Below the pieces are notes generated by a model. That model worked only from the letters and a program-made list of their open reading frames with translations. It had not been told where the DNA came from and searched no databases. Below are positions 30,715 to 41,481 of a DNA stretch of 64,000 bases, piece by piece (position 1 is the first letter of the stretch; the number at the start of each line of letters is the position of its first letter). Position numbers and translations under genes: made by a program. The stretch comes from Dechloromonas agitata is5 (lineage in GTDB: Bacteria; Pseudomonadota; Gammaproteobacteria; Burkholderiales; Rhodocyclaceae), in the NCBI RefSeq assembly GCF_000519045.1, contig NZ_KI912532.1, forward strand, positions 1,178,001-1,242,000, in the 5' to 3' direction.

Positions 30715-31080
30715 ATGCCCGTCAAGAACATTCTCGTCGTTGATGATTCGCCCACTGAACGTTTTTTTACCGTGGACCTGCTGACCAAGGCTGGCTATCT
30801 GGTCACCACGGCTGAAAGCGGTGAGGAAGGCATCGCCAAGGCCAAGGCCACCAAGCCCGATCTGATCCTGATGGATGTCGTGATGCCCGGCCTGAATGGC
30901 TACCAGGCGACGCGAACCCTGACCCGCGACGAGGAGACCAAGTCCATCCCGATCATCGTCTGCACCTCCAAGGGGCAGGAAACCGACAAGATCTGGGGCT
31001 TGCGCCAGGGGGCTATCGATTATCTGGTCAAGCCCCTGAATCCGGAGGAGTTGTTGCAACGCATTGCGGCGCTGCCATAG
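30715..31080 (+). CDS. pilH: Twitching motility response regulator PilH
   Basis: A 121-residue CheY-like receiver with LVVDDSPTERFF near 7-18, phosphoacceptor Asp in LILMDVVMPGLNGYQ near 51-65, and DYLVKPLNPEEL near 102-113. In Pseudomonas PilH opposes PilG and may act as a phosphate sink linked to pilus retraction. The order pilG-pilH-pilI-pilJ is preserved. Three bases separate it from pilI. Confidence 0.95.
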   Translation: MPVKNILVVDDSPTERFFTVDLLTKAGYLVTTAESGEEGIAKAKATKPDLILMDVVMPGLNGYQATRTLTRDEETKSIPIIVCTSKGQETDKIWGLRQGAIDYLVKPLNPEELLQRIAALP

Positions 31081-31083
31081 CAC

Positions 31084-31596
31084 ATGGCCCGCAAGACCAG
31101 TCTGCGCGATTTCCAGGAGTACCTGGCGGCCCGCCTCAGCCAGGCGGCGATGGGCAAGGGGGCTGCCTCCTGGCTCGGTGTCGAGGCAGGCGGTGAGGCC
31201 TGGCTGGTCGATCTGTCCGATGGGGGCGAGGTCGTCCAGACTACGCAGTTGACGCCGGTCCCCTTGACCCGCCCATGGTTTGTCGGGGTCGCCAACATTC
31301 GCGGCAATCTGTATGCCGTTACCGATTTTTCGGTTTTCCGTGGTGGCCAGCCCATTGTCCAGAATGCCAATTCGCGCCTGTTGCTGATTGGCTCCCGTTA
31401 TGGCACCAACGCCGCCCTGCTCGTCTCGCGCATGCTTGGCCTGAAGCGGCCGGAAGATTTCACGCCGGAAACTCCTGACGGCGTGATGCCGCTTTGGGGG
31501 CAGCAGCGTTTTGCCGATACGCAGGGGAAAATTTGGCGCAAGTTGTCGGTCCGCGAATTGCTGGCCGACCAGGATTTCATGAATATCGGGGTTTGA
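31084..31596 (+). CDS. pilI: CheW-like adaptor PilI
   Basis: A 170-residue CheW-domain protein that couples the PilJ receptor to the ChpA kinase. The fold signature is seen in [22 protein letters not shown] near 59-80, the usual CheW NIRG hinge. The N-terminus, [13 protein letters not shown], is typical of PilI. It is flanked by pilH and pilJ in the expected order. Confidence 0.93.
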   Translation: MARKTSLRDFQEYLAARLSQAAMGKGAASWLGVEAGGEAWLVDLSDGGEVVQTTQLTPVPLTRPWFVGVANIRGNLYAVTDFSVFRGGQPIVQNANSRLLLIGSRYGTNAALLVSRMLGLKRPEDFTPETPDGVMPLWGQQRFADTQGKIWRKLSVRELLADQDFMNIGV

Positions 31597-31633
31597 TCGA
31601 GGGTGCCAGCCCCACCCCTCGCGGAGGAGTTCC

Positions 31634-33748
31634 ATGGCTTTTAGCTTCAAGTTTCCGAAAGTGGGCGGCGCCGACAACACCGGCGCCCCGATGACCGTTT
31701 CCGCCGACATGGCGCCGGCCAAGCAGGCCTTGCCTTCTTTCCTGTCCGGGCAGCCGGTTGTCCAGCAGATGAAGACCTTGGGCGGCATCTTCGTCGTCCT
31801 CCTGCTGCTCATCGCTGTCCTCGTCTTCAGCGACAACCGCGAATCGGCCAACAACACGGCCTATGTCGCCGCCTCAGGCGAGATGCGAATGCTTTCCCAG
31901 CGTCTGGCCAAAGCCTCCTCGCTGGCCGTGCAGGGTAACCCGGCTGCCTTCGCGCAGTTGAAGGATTCGCGGGAAACTTTCGGCAAATTGTTGCAGACCC
32001 TGAGCGAAGGCGGCGAAGTCGGTGGTGCCAGCGTGCCGGCCTCGCCGGACGGCGTGCGCCCGCAGCTCGACGAACTGACCAAGCTGTGGGAGCCGACCGA
32101 CAAGAATGCCGAAACGGTGATCGGCCAGGAGAAGAACCTGATCGCGCTGGGCAAGAACGTCGCGACCATCGACAACAACAACGCCGCCATGCTCGAATTG
32201 ACCGAGCAGGTCGCCACCTTGAAGCTTCAGACCGGCGCCAGCGCCCGCGATATCGCCAATGCCAACCAGCTCGTGATGCTGACGCAGCGGATCGCCAAAA
32301 ATGCCTCGGCCCTGTTGGTCGGCGACGAAATCAATCCGGAAGTGGCCTTCCTGCTCGGCAAGGACACCAACGCCTTCCGCGACATCCTGTCCGGCCTGAG
32401 CAAGGCAGGCGGCGATGCCGATACGCGAGCCAAGCTGGAAGAGCTGGAGGGGGCCTTCAAGGAGTATCAGGGCGCCATTTCGAGCATTCTGGGCAACATG
32501 CAGCCGCTGGTTCTTTCCAAGCAGGCCGGTTCACGCATCTTCCGTGGTAGCGAGGACTTGCTCAAGGCCACCGACAGCCTGGCGCAGGCTTATCAGGAGG
32601 GCGGCGCCGGGCGTGGCGTCTTCATCGTTCTTCTCGTCGTGCTGGTCGTTGCCGCCGTCGCGACGCTGGCCCTGCTTGCCAAGATCTACCTTGACGATAC
32701 CGCGCGCCGCGCCCGGGCTGCCGAAGATCAGCGCCAGGCGGCCGACCAGACCAACCGCGACAACCAGGACGCCATTTTGCGTCTGATGAATGAACTGGGC
32801 GACCTCGCCGACGGCGACCTGACGGTGACGGCCACCGTGAGCGAAAACATTACTGGTGCCATCGCCGACTCGATCAACTACACCATTGAAGAACTCCGCG
32901 TGCTGGTCGGCCGGATCAACGATGCGGCGAACCGGGTGACCACGGCGACTGAAATCGCCCGCCTGAACTCCGCGCAACTGCTTGAGGCTGCCGAGCGCCA
33001 GTCGGCCGAGATCAAGGAAGCCGGCCAATCCGCGCTTGATATGGCCCGCTCGATGACCGAAGTGTCGAGCAACGCCACGCAGTCCGCCCAGGTTGCCCGC
33101 CAGTCCCTGATGGCTGCCGAAAAGGGTGCGCAGGCCGTGGAGGACTCGATCAAGGGCATGAACGAAATCCGTAACCAGATCCAGGAAACCTCGAAGCGAA
33201 TCAAGCGCCTCGGTGAGAGTTCGCAGGAGATCGGTGAAATTGTGGAACTGATTTCGGACATTACCGAGCAGACCAACGTTCTCGCCCTGAACGCCGCCAT
33301 CCAGGCGGCCTCGGCGGGTGACGCAGGGCGCGGCTTCACGGTGGTGGCCGAGGAAGTGCAGCGACTGGCTGAACGTTCGGCGGAAGCAACGAAGCAGATC
33401 GCAGCGATTGTGAAGACCATTCAGACCGACACGCAGGATGCGGTGTCCGCCATGGAGCAATCGACCCGCGGGGTGGTCGAGGGAGCCAAGCTCTCCGACG
33501 CCGCCGGCCAGGCGCTGTCCGAGATTGGCCAGGTGTCGCGCGATCTGGCCGACCTGATTCAGGATATTTCCAATTCGACGCAGAGCCAGGCCGATTCGGC
33601 CAGCCAGGTGGCGCATCTGATGCAGGACATCCTGCACGTTACCGAACAAACCACAGCCGGTACGCAGCGTACCGCCGAGGCTGTCGATGAACTGACCGCA
33701 CTGGCTTCCGAACTGAAAGGTTCCGTCGCCGGCTTCAAGGTGGATTGA
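31634..33748 (+). CDS. pilJ: Methyl-accepting chemotaxis protein PilJ
   Basis: The 704-residue receptor of the Pil-Chp system, which senses surface contact through pili. One membrane helix at about 50-66 and another at about 330-353 flank a periplasmic region made of two PilJ-type helical repeats (each containing LTQR/LSQR-like IA/LAKA segments). A HAMP-like linker follows, then the methyl-accepting signalling domain (about 430-700), whose tip reads [22 protein letters not shown] at about 545-562. GGAGGAG-type ribosome site precedes the ATG. Eighteen bases separate it from chpA. Confidence 0.95.
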   Translation: MAFSFKFPKVGGADNTGAPMTVSADMAPAKQALPSFLSGQPVVQQMKTLGGIFVVLLLLIAVLVFSDNRESANNTAYVAASGEMRMLSQRLAKASSLAVQGNPAAFAQLKDSRETFGKLLQTLSEGGEVGGASVPASPDGVRPQLDELTKLWEPTDKNAETVIGQEKNLIALGKNVATIDNNNAAMLELTEQVATLKLQTGASARDIANANQLVMLTQRIAKNASALLVGDEINPEVAFLLGKDTNAFRDILSGLSKAGGDADTRAKLEELEGAFKEYQGAISSILGNMQPLVLSKQAGSRIFRGSEDLLKATDSLAQAYQEGGAGRGVFIVLLVVLVVAAVATLALLAKIYLDDTARRARAAEDQRQAADQTNRDNQDAILRLMNELGDLADGDLTVTATVSENITGAIADSINYTIEELRVLVGRINDAANRVTTATEIARLNSAQLLEAAERQSAEIKEAGQSALDMARSMTEVSSNATQSAQVARQSLMAAEKGAQAVEDSIKGMNEIRNQIQETSKRIKRLGESSQEIGEIVELISDITEQTNVLALNAAIQAASAGDAGRGFTVVAEEVQRLAERSAEATKQIAAIVKTIQTDTQDAVSAMEQSTRGVVEGAKLSDAAGQALSEIGQVSRDLADLIQDISNSTQSQADSASQVAHLMQDILHVTEQTTAGTQRTAEAVDELTALASELKGSVAGFKVD

Positions 33749-33766
33749 CGCATAACGCGAGAGACT

Positions 33767-36700
33767 ATGAACGCGGCAACCGAATTCGATTTGGGCCCCC
33801 TGACCTGGGTCAAGGGCGAGATTGACCAGGCACTGGAGCGGGCGGAAGAGGCTTTTGGCCAGTATGTCGCCGAGGCCGATCTCACCCGGCTCAAGTTTTG
33901 CCGCACCCATGTGCATCAGGTGCATGGCGCGCTGTCCATTGTCAGCCTGGATGGCATTACCCAGGTTACCGAATCGCTCGAGGCCCTGCTGGGCGCTCTC
34001 GAAGAAGGGCGTACGGCAGTCGATGATGATGTCGTTGCAGCCGTTCGGCATACCATGGCCGGGGTCCGGAGCTACCTCGATGAACTGATGGCTGGCGAGC
34101 CCAATCAGCCCTTGCGGTTGATGCCGGTCTATCTTGAACTGGCCAGGGTGCGCGGCATCTCGACGGCAAGGGCGAGCGACCTCTTCTTCCCGGATCTCAC
34201 CCTGCGCCCGCCCAAGCGGGCTACTGCCGCCCCCCGTCTGAGTTCTGACGCGTTGCGCCAGGTGCTCAAAAGTGAACGTGCCCGTTACCAGAAAGGCCTC
34301 CTGCTCTGGCTGACCAAGCCGGAGCAGGCAGAAACCGGCTGGCAGCTGATGCGCGATGCACTGACCGGCATTGAGGCTACCCAGGAGTCGCCTGCTGCCC
34401 GCTCTTTCTGGTGGACAGCGCTGGCCTTCATCGAGGCCCTGAAAGACCCGGCGGTCAATGCCGACGGTTCAGTCCGCCAGGTCAGTGCCCGCATCGATCA
34501 GCAGATTCGCCGTTTGCTCGAAGGTTCGAGCAGTCTGACCGAGCGCCTGATGCGCGAGGCCCTGTATCACGTTGCCCAGGCTAGTTCCGACGCGGGTGGC
34601 GTGGTGGCGCAGGTCAAATCAACTTTTGGACTGTCTGCCCAGTTGCCGGCAAACGAGACCGTCGCCAGCGTGCTGCCGCAGGATGCCGTGCTGCGTCGCC
34701 TGCGTGAAGCGCTGGCCAGCGTCGAGGATCAATGGAACCGTATCTGCTCGTCCGGTAGCACGGCAGCTTTGTCCGTGTTTGCCGAGCAGGCGCGCGCGAT
34801 TGCCGCAATGACCGAGGAAATCGGCCAGACCGACCTCAAGCGATTGGGGCAGGGGCTGGCTGCCATCGTCAACTGGTTGGTTGAGGATGCCGCCCGCTTT
34901 GGCGATACGGTCGCGATGGAGGTGGCGACCGCCATTCTGCTGCTGCAGAACGCCCAGGAGGGTTTCAAGCGTCTGGGTACCGATTTCGCGCAGCAGGTGG
35001 ATCACATGGTAGCCCGCCTGTATGCCTGTATCGCCGGCAAGCCAGCTGTTGACGCTGCCGTGCCCTTGCTCGACGAGATGACCCGTCGGGCCCAGGAAAA
35101 ACTGCTGATCAGCCAGGTAGCCCGGGAGATCCAGAACAATCTGGCTCAGGTCGAGCAGGTGCTTGACGCCTATTTCCGCGAACCGGCCGGGGAACATGAT
35201 CTATCCGTACTCGATGGCCCGCTGAAGCAAACGGCGGGCGCCCTCGCCATGTTGGGCCACCTCGGCGCCGTATCCAGCGTCAACGCCTGCACTGAACGTA
35301 TCCATCAGTTGGCCCAACCCGGCGCAACTCATACACCGGAAGCTTTCGAGGAAATCGCCAACCAGTTGTCTACCCTGGGTTTCTTCGTTGACGCCTTACC
35401 CAGCGGTGAATCCGATTTCGACGCCTTTGTTGCCCGCTTGCAAGGCCAGAATTTGGAAGCGGCAACCGAGGAAGGACTGACCGCCCAGGAGTCGGCACTC
35501 AGTGTCGAGAGCGAACTGGCCCGTCAGGCGCGCGATACCCAGGCGCTGGTCGAAGCCCTTAAGGAAGCACCGCAGGATGAGCGCCTGCAGGAAGAACTCA
35601 AGCAGAACCTCAAGGCCATCCAGCAGGATGCCGATCTGGTCGCTAACCATGAACTCGGACAAAGCGCCAAGGCCGCACTCGAAGCCCTGAAGGCCGGCGA
35701 TATGGGGGCGGAACAGATCGATGCCACCCTTGCCGCCCTCAAGCCGCAGGAGCCGGAAGTCCCGCAACCTTCCGCTGAAACCCAGCAACTGGCCGAGGCT
35801 TCGCACGAAGAGATCGACGCGGAACTGCTTGCCATCTTCCTCGAAGAAGCCCACGAGGTACTGGACACCATGGGCGAACAACTGGCGGTACTGGAGGCCG
35901 ATCCGCACAATGTCGAGGCGCTCACCACCATTCGTCGCAACACCCATACCCTGAAAGGTAGCGGCCGCATGGTCGGCCTGACTGAACTCGGGGAGACTGC
36001 CTGGGAACTGGAACAGACCCTCAACCTGTGGTTGCGCCAGGACCAGTGGGCTACGCCGGAGTTGATGCAGTTGATCGAGGACGAGCACACTTTGTTCTCG
36101 GCCTGGGTGCATCATCTCGAAAGCGGTCAGGGACTGGTGCCGGACGCATCGGCCATCATTGCCCTGGCCGGACGCCTGCGGGGTGTCGAACCGTTAGTCG
36201 CGCCGGTCGCTGCTGTGCCAGCCCCGGTGTTGAGCGAACCGCCCGTTCCCGCCATCGAGCCGGTTGGCGAACCGTTTCTGGAAGAGATCACGCTGGCCGA
36301 GCCGCTGGTGCCCGATGCCATTGCATCCGTCAGAACTGAGAAGCCGGCCGTCGAGACCGCACTGCCCGGCATCGACGACATTGAACTCTCCTTCCCTGAT
36401 CAGCCGTTGGCATTGACTGCCGAGCCGGTTGTCGAACCCGAACCCGAACCCGAACCCGAACCCGAGGCAGAGGCAGAGGCAGAGGCAGAGGCAGAGGCAG
36501 AGGCAGAGGCAGAGGCAGAGGAGCCGATGCCGGCCCAAGAGGAAGCGCTCGAGGTTGTTGAGGCTGTGGAAGCCGTTGCGCCCGCTGACGAATCGTTGGA
36601 ACTTGCAGTGCCGCCGAGCGTTACCGCCTCGCCGACGCTGTACGATATTTTCCGCGAAGAGGCGCGTGGCCATCTGCAGACCCTGGTCGAGAGCTATGGC

Positions 36701-39415
36701 GTGCTGGAAGCCGACCCGAGCGGGCCGACCACCTTCGCCATGACGCGGGCTGCCCACACGCTGGCCGGAATTGCCGCGACCGTCGGCCTGATGCCGATCC
36801 ATCATCTCGCCCTGGCGCTCGAACATGCCCTGCTGCGCCGGGATGGCTCGGCTCAGCCAGCGAGCATCGAGGGGATCGAGACCGTTCGCCAGAGCATCAT
36901 CACGCTTGAGGATATGTTCGACTGCCTGGCTCGTCAGGAAGCCCCGGTCGAGCAGATGCAACTGATCGCCGCCCTGGATGATGTCTTCCCGCCGGCCCCG
37001 GTTATAGAGGAGGTGTTGCCGCCGATCAGTGCCGAAATCATCCCCTTGCCGGGTGTTGCAGTCGCCAGCGCCGAGCCGCCCGAGCCGGTGGCTGCGCCCG
37101 CTGCTCCGGCTGCCTCGGCGCCGGCCCTGCCGCAACTGACCGACGAACTCGACGAGCAACTGCTGCCTATCTTCCTCGAAGAAGCGGCCGACCTGACGCG
37201 CGACCTGACCATCCAGCTCCGCGCCTGGCGCGGCGATCCGTCGAGTGGCGCGGCAGCGCAGGCCATTGCCCGCCTGTTGCACACCTTCAAGGGCAGCGCA
37301 CGGATGGCCGGTGCTATGAACCTGGGCGAAGCGACCCACCTGCTGGAAGCGCGCGTCGAGGAAGCCATGCGTGCCGGTTCGGCATCGACCGGTTTTATCG
37401 AGGAGATCGAGTCCGGTTGCGACATGCTGGCCCAGGCCGTCGAGCGCTTGCGCGAGGGGCCGCAGGAGCTGGCTGTTGCTGAGCCGGCCGTTGCGCTGAC
37501 CGTGCCAGAAACTCCTGCCCCGGGTGCCGTACCAACTGCCCAGCCGGCGGCGACCGAGCCCGAGGCGGAAAGCGATGCGGCCGGCCAGCGGGCGACGCTG
37601 CGGGTACGAGCCGATCTGATTGACCGCCTGGTCAATGAGGCCGGCGAGTTGTCCATCGCCCGGACGCGGATCGAAGGTGAAATGCGCAGCCTGAAGGGCT
37701 CGCTGCTCGAACTGACCGAGAACGTCATTCGTCTGCGCCGCCAATTGCGCGAAATCGAAATTCAGGCTGAAACGCAAATCCAGGCCAAGGTGGCGCACAC
37801 GCCGGGCGGCGAAGTGGATTTCGACCCGCTGGAACTGGATCGCTTCACCCGCTTCCAGGAACTGACCCGTTTCATGGCCGAGTCGGTGAACGACGTGGCG
37901 ACGGTGCAGCAGAACCTGTTGAAGAGCCTGGATGATGCCAATGCGGCGATCCTTGCCCAGTCTCGCCTGAACCGTAGTCTGCAACAGGAGCTGATGGGGG
38001 TGCGCATGCTGCCCTTCGCCAGCCAGACCGAGCGCCTGTATCGTATCGTCCGCCAGACAGCCAAGGAACTGGGCAAGCGGGCCAACCTCGACATCATCGG
38101 CGGCCAGGTCGATATCGACCGTTCGGTGCTCGACAAGATGCTGGCCCCGATCGAGCACATGCTGCGCAATGCCGTGGCACACGGTATCGAGGATCGTGAC
38201 TACCGTGTCGCGATGGGCAAGCCGGAAGTCGGTGAAATCACCGTCAGGCTGGTCCAGGAAGGCAATGAAATCATTCTGTCGATGTCCGACGACGGTAAGG
38301 GTCTCGACGCCGGGCGTATCCGGGCCCGGGCCGAAGCCATGGGGCTGTTGCAGCCGGGGCAGACGATCGACGAGGCGGCGCTCTTCGATTTCATCTTCCA
38401 GCCCGGTTTCTCGACGGCCACCGAACTGACCCAACTCGCCGGACGCGGTGTCGGTATGGACGTGGTGAAGACGGAAGTCGGCGAACTCGGCGGCCGTATC
38501 GAAATCGTTTCCGAAGCCGGCAGGGGCACCACGTTCCGCCTCTACCTGCCACTCACCCTGGCTGTGACGCAGACCCTGCTGACTCGTGTCGGTAGTTCGG
38601 TATACGCCATTCCGTCAGCCATGATCGAACAGGTCATGGAGATGAAGGATAAGGCGCTGGCCGCGATCCGCGACAAGGGCGAGGTCGAGTGGCAGGGCAA
38701 TCGCTACCCCTTCCACTTCCTGCCGCACCTGCTCGGCGACGCCGAGGCACTGCCTGAAGCCCATCGCCAGTACTGGGTCCTGTTGCTCCGCTCCGGCTCG
38801 CAACGGGTCGCCGTGCTGGTCGACGAACTGAAAGGAAACCAGGAAGTCGTCGTCAAGAATATCGGCGCCCAGATGTCGCGGGTGGTCGGTATAGCCGGGG
38901 CAACCGTACTCGGTGACGGCAAGGTGGTGCTGATCCTCAACCCGGTGGCCCTGGCCAGTCGGGCGCCAGTGGTCAGCGTCAGCGTGCAGTCGGCGATTCC
39001 GGTGGCACCGGAGCCGGTGGCAAGCGAAATGGAAAACCTGCCGACGGTGATGGTGGTCGACGATTCGCTGACCGTGCGCAAGATCACCAGCCGCCTGCTG
39101 ATGCGCGAGGGCTATCAGGTCGTGCTGGCCAAGGATGGCGTCGATGCGCTGGAGCAGTTGAGCGAGGTGATGCCGGACGTCATCCTGTCCGATATCGAAA
39201 TGCCGCGCATGGATGGCTTCGACCTGGTGCGCAACATTCGCGCCGACGAGCGCCTGCGTGGCTTGCCGATCATCATGATCACGTCGCGGACAGCCGACAA
39301 GCACCGCAACTACGCGCTGGAGATCGGTGCCAATCACTACCTTGGCAAGCCGTACGACGAAGTCGAACTACTTGAACTGGTCAGCGGTTACACCCGGCAT
39401 CGTCAGGCGCATTGA
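33767..39415 (+). CDS. chpA: ChpA/PilL multi-phosphotransfer histidine kinase-response regulator
   Basis: The central CheA-type kinase of the Pil-Chp pathway, 1882 residues. Visible order: a degenerate N-terminal Hpt-like bundle (THVHQVHGAL, His50), a long helical region, Hpt with His727 (THTLKGSGR), an acidic repeat linker (about 890-920), Hpt with His997 (AHTLAGIA), Hpt with His1172 (LHTFKGSAR), dimerisation helices, the HATPase (HMLRNAVAHGIED near 1465, DDGKGLDAGR near 1507, GRGVGMDVV near 1561), a CheW domain (about 1605-1745) and a receiver with Asp1809. P. aeruginosa ChpA has more transfer domains, so this is a reduced version. A strong terminator follows. Confidence 0.95.
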   Translation: MNAATEFDLGPLTWVKGEIDQALERAEEAFGQYVAEADLTRLKFCRTHVHQVHGALSIVSLDGITQVTESLEALLGALEEGRTAVDDDVVAAVRHTMAGVRSYLDELMAGEPNQPLRLMPVYLELARVRGISTARASDLFFPDLTLRPPKRATAAPRLSSDALRQVLKSERARYQKGLLLWLTKPEQAETGWQLMRDALTGIEATQESPAARSFWWTALAFIEALKDPAVNADGSVRQVSARIDQQIRRLLEGSSSLTERLMREALYHVAQASSDAGGVVAQVKSTFGLSAQLPANETVASVLPQDAVLRRLREALASVEDQWNRICSSGSTAALSVFAEQARAIAAMTEEIGQTDLKRLGQGLAAIVNWLVEDAARFGDTVAMEVATAILLLQNAQEGFKRLGTDFAQQVDHMVARLYACIAGKPAVDAAVPLLDEMTRRAQEKLLISQVAREIQNNLAQVEQVLDAYFREPAGEHDLSVLDGPLKQTAGALAMLGHLGAVSSVNACTERIHQLAQPGATHTPEAFEEIANQLSTLGFFVDALPSGESDFDAFVARLQGQNLEAATEEGLTAQESALSVESELARQARDTQALVEALKEAPQDERLQEELKQNLKAIQQDADLVANHELGQSAKAALEALKAGDMGAEQIDATLAALKPQEPEVPQPSAETQQLAEASHEEIDAELLAIFLEEAHEVLDTMGEQLAVLEADPHNVEALTTIRRNTHTLKGSGRMVGLTELGETAWELEQTLNLWLRQDQWATPELMQLIEDEHTLFSAWVHHLESGQGLVPDASAIIALAGRLRGVEPLVAPVAAVPAPVLSEPPVPAIEPVGEPFLEEITLAEPLVPDAIASVRTEKPAVETALPGIDDIELSFPDQPLALTAEPVVEPEPEPEPEPEAEAEAEAEAEAEAEAEAEEPMPAQEEALEVVEAVEAVAPADESLELAVPPSVTASPTLYDIFREEARGHLQTLVESYGVLEADPSGPTTFAMTRAAHTLAGIAATVGLMPIHHLALALEHALLRRDGSAQPASIEGIETVRQSIITLEDMFDCLARQEAPVEQMQLIAALDDVFPPAPVIEEVLPPISAEIIPLPGVAVASAEPPEPVAAPAAPAASAPALPQLTDELDEQLLPIFLEEAADLTRDLTIQLRAWRGDPSSGAAAQAIARLLHTFKGSARMAGAMNLGEATHLLEARVEEAMRAGSASTGFIEEIESGCDMLAQAVERLREGPQELAVAEPAVALTVPETPAPGAVPTAQPAATEPEAESDAAGQRATLRVRADLIDRLVNEAGELSIARTRIEGEMRSLKGSLLELTENVIRLRRQLREIEIQAETQIQAKVAHTPGGEVDFDPLELDRFTRFQELTRFMAESVNDVATVQQNLLKSLDDANAAILAQSRLNRSLQQELMGVRMLPFASQTERLYRIVRQTAKELGKRANLDIIGGQVDIDRSVLDKMLAPIEHMLRNAVAHGIEDRDYRVAMGKPEVGEITVRLVQEGNEIILSMSDDGKGLDAGRIRARAEAMGLLQPGQTIDEAALFDFIFQPGFSTATELTQLAGRGVGMDVVKTEVGELGGRIEIVSEAGRGTTFRLYLPLTLAVTQTLLTRVGSSVYAIPSAMIEQVMEMKDKALAAIRDKGEVEWQGNRYPFHFLPHLLGDAEALPEAHRQYWVLLLRSGSQRVAVLVDELKGNQEVVVKNIGAQMSRVVGIAGATVLGDGKVVLILNPVALASRAPVVSVSVQSAIPVAPEPVASEMENLPTVMVVDDSLTVRKITSRLLMREGYQVVLAKDGVDALEQLSEVMPDVILSDIEMPRMDGFDLVRNIRADERLRGLPIIMITSRTADKHRNYALEIGANHYLGKPYDEVELLELVSGYTRHRQAH
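36434..36517 (+). repeat. In-frame hexanucleotide tandem repeats inside chpA
   Basis: Five copies of GAACCC (36434-36463) are followed directly by nine copies of GAGGCA (36464-36517). They encode five Glu-Pro pairs then nine Glu-Ala pairs in the linker between two Hpt domains. The unit is a multiple of three, so slippage would change linker length without breaking the frame. Confidence 0.97.
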
Positions 39416-39432
39416 GCGCGTTGTCTGCCTCC

Positions 39433-39462
39433 CGGACAATCCCGCTGCGGCGGGATTGTCCG
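39433..39462. terminator. Bidirectional-type hairpin between chpA and the photolyase gene
   Basis: CGGACAATCCCGC (39433-39445) pairs perfectly with GCGGGATTGTCCG (39450-39462) over a TGCG tetraloop. It lies 17 bases after the chpA stop and 8 before the convergent photolyase stop. There is no long T-run on either side, so it may act partly with Rho. Confidence 0.75.
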
Positions 39463-39469
39463 TTGACGG

Positions 39470-40882
39470 TCAGCCGGTTTTCTTGACCACCGCGTAACGG
39501 GCCAGGGTTTCCTCCCTGGCCTGGGTATGATCGACGATGGGCCCCGGATAGTCGCGGCCGATGACGACGCCGATCGCCTCCTGTTCGAGGCGCCCCATCA
39601 GCCACGGGGCATGGATGTACTTGTTCGGCACGGCCGCCAGTTCGGGCACATAGCGGCGGATGAACTTGCCGTCCGGGTCGAATTTTTCCGACTGGGTGAT
39701 CGGGTTGAAAATGCGGAAATAGGGCTGTGCATCACAACCGCTGGAAGATGCCCACTGCCAGCCGCCGTTGTTGGCCGACAGGTCGAAATCGTTCAGCTGG
39801 TCGGCAAAGTAGCGCTCGCCGAGGCGCCAGTCGAGGCCGAGATCCTTGGTCAGGAAACTAGCGACAACCATGCGCAGGCGGTTGTGCATCCAGCCGCTGT
39901 AGTTGAGCTGGCGCATCGCCGCATCGACCAGCGGGTAGCCGGTGCGCCCTTGCTGCCAGGCGGCCAGCCAGTCGGGGCGTTCGGCCCAGCGGATGGCATC
40001 GTATTCCGGCTTAAAGGCATGGCCGACGACCCGAGGGAAATGGTCGAGAATCATGAAGTAGAAATCGCGCCAGATCAGCTCGTTCAGCCAGGCGTGCGAC
40101 TCATCGGCCAGTGCGGCACGGGCCAGCTCGCGGATCGAAATCGTCCCGAATCGCAGATGAACGGACAGGTAAGAGACGCCCTTGATGGCCGGATAGTCGC
40201 GCAGGGCGGCATAGCGGGCCAGGCGTCCGGCTCGGAATGCGTCCCATAGCGCTCGGGCGCCGGACATGCCGGGCTGGATGCCGATTGTGTCGAGGTCGGT
40301 CGGCATGAAGCCGATTTGTTCCAGGGGCGGGATGCCTTCGGCAGGGCCGGGTGCGAAGGCTCCCTGGCATTGCCATTCGGCGGTGTCGGTGGCAGTCAGG
40401 CGCTTCAGCCAGGCGTTCTTGTAAGGCGTGAAGACGGAAAACGGCTTGCCGGCCTGGGTCAGCACCTCATCGCCATCGAAAATGGCCTGGTCCTTCCGCG
40501 TGTGGAAGGCGATGCCCTGCGCCCGCAAGCTCTCGGCCACGGCGATATCGCGGGTCTTGGCGGCGGGTTCGTAGTCGCGATTGGCGTAGACGCTGGCCAC
40601 CCCGAGCTCGCGCGCAAGCCCGGGAATCACCTCGCCGGCCCGGCCGAGGCGGACGATCAGACCGCCGCCCCGGGCGCGCAGTGCCGTATCGAGCTCGGCC
40701 AGCGATTCGCGGATGAAATGCACCCGCCGGTCCTGGCGGCTGGGTAGCGCATCCAGGATGTCGGTATCGAAGACGAAAGCGCAGTAAACCTGGCCGGCGT
40801 TGCTGAGTGCCGCGCTGAGGGCGGCGTGGTCGTGGTCGCGCAGGTCGCGGCGGAACCAGACGAGGGCTTTTTCTGGGTTCAT
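39470..40882 (-). CDS. phrB: Deoxyribodipyrimidine photolyase
   Basis: A 470-residue class I CPD photolyase, which repairs UV-induced cyclobutane dimers using light. The N-terminal alpha/beta antenna domain (about 1-130) starts [17 protein letters not shown]. The C-terminal FAD domain has [13 protein letters not shown] near 316-328, [17 protein letters not shown] near 335-351 and the conserved region GGWQWAS, then [11 protein letters not shown] near 383-402. It is a single gene facing the yqgE operon, with 38 bases between the two starts. Confidence 0.97.
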   Translation of the reverse strand: MNPEKALVWFRRDLRDHDHAALSAALSNAGQVYCAFVFDTDILDALPSRQDRRVHFIRESLAELDTALRARGGGLIVRLGRAGEVIPGLARELGVASVYANRDYEPAAKTRDIAVAESLRAQGIAFHTRKDQAIFDGDEVLTQAGKPFSVFTPYKNAWLKRLTATDTAEWQCQGAFAPGPAEGIPPLEQIGFMPTDLDTIGIQPGMSGARALWDAFRAGRLARYAALRDYPAIKGVSYLSVHLRFGTISIRELARAALADESHAWLNELIWRDFYFMILDHFPRVVGHAFKPEYDAIRWAERPDWLAAWQQGRTGYPLVDAAMRQLNYSGWMHNRLRMVVASFLTKDLGLDWRLGERYFADQLNDFDLSANNGGWQWASSSGCDAQPYFRIFNPITQSEKFDPDGKFIRRYVPELAAVPNKYIHAPWLMGRLEQEAIGVVIGRDYPGPIVDHTQAREETLARYAVVKKTG

Positions 40883-40920
40883 GGTTGGTTTGTACCTCCC
40901 CGGCGATTAAAATTCGCCCC

Positions 40921-41481
40921 ATGGACAACGTCAACCTGACCGACCACTTCCTGATTGCCATGCCGACCCTGGAAGACCCCTATTTCTCGAATGCGCTCGT
41001 CTATATTTGCGAGCACAACGAGAACGGGGCCTTGGGCATCATCGTCAATCGGCCGATCGACCTGAACCTGGCCGGCTTGCTTGAAAAGATCGACATCAAG
41101 CTGGAGGCCGGGCAACTGGCCGACCTGCCCGTCTATTTCGGCGGCCCGATCCAGCTCGACCGCGGCTTTGTGCTGCATCGGCCGGTGGGTCACTGGCAAT
41201 CGACACTGGCGATCAATGGCGATGTCGGGCTGACCAGCTCGCGTGATGTGCTGGCTTCGGTCGGCAAGGAGGGCCTGCCTTCCGAAATCATCGTCTCGCT
41301 CGGCTACGCCGGCTGGGACGCCGGCCAGCTGGAAGAGGAACTGGCCCAGAATTCCTGGCTGACGGTGCCGGCCAAGGCCAGCATCCTCTTCGAATTGCCG
41401 CCGGAAGAGCGCCTGCCGGCGGCCATGCAGAAGCTGGGCGTCAGCTTCACCCAGCTCTCCGACGTCGCGGGGCATGCCTGA
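40921..41481 (+). CDS. YqgE/AlgH family protein (UPF0301)
   Basis: A 186-residue UPF0301 protein; typical landmarks are [34 protein letters not shown] (given here in parts: start near 10, NENGALG near 34) and the [16 protein letters not shown] region near 75-90. Start chosen at ATG 40921, just after TAAAAT (40908-40913). Function is unproven; the AlgH name comes from a Pseudomonas alginate-regulation report. It overlaps ruvX by eight bases, the usual yqgE-yqgF pairing. Confidence 0.94.
   Translation: MDNVNLTDHFLIAMPTLEDPYFSNALVYICEHNENGALGIIVNRPIDLNLAGLLEKIDIKLEAGQLADLPVYFGGPIQLDRGFVLHRPVGHWQSTLAINGDVGLTSSRDVLASVGKEGLPSEIIVSLGYAGWDAGQLEEELAQNSWLTVPAKASILFELPPEERLPAAMQKLGVSFTQLSDVAGHA

Noticed and set aside
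36434..36517. CRISPR array
   Set aside because: The repeats are 6-base tandem units in coding sequence with no spacers.
36194..38434. A minus-strand open frame of about 746 codons opposite chpA
   Set aside because: Low-complexity mirror of chpA, including the repeat tract; no start signal or domain.
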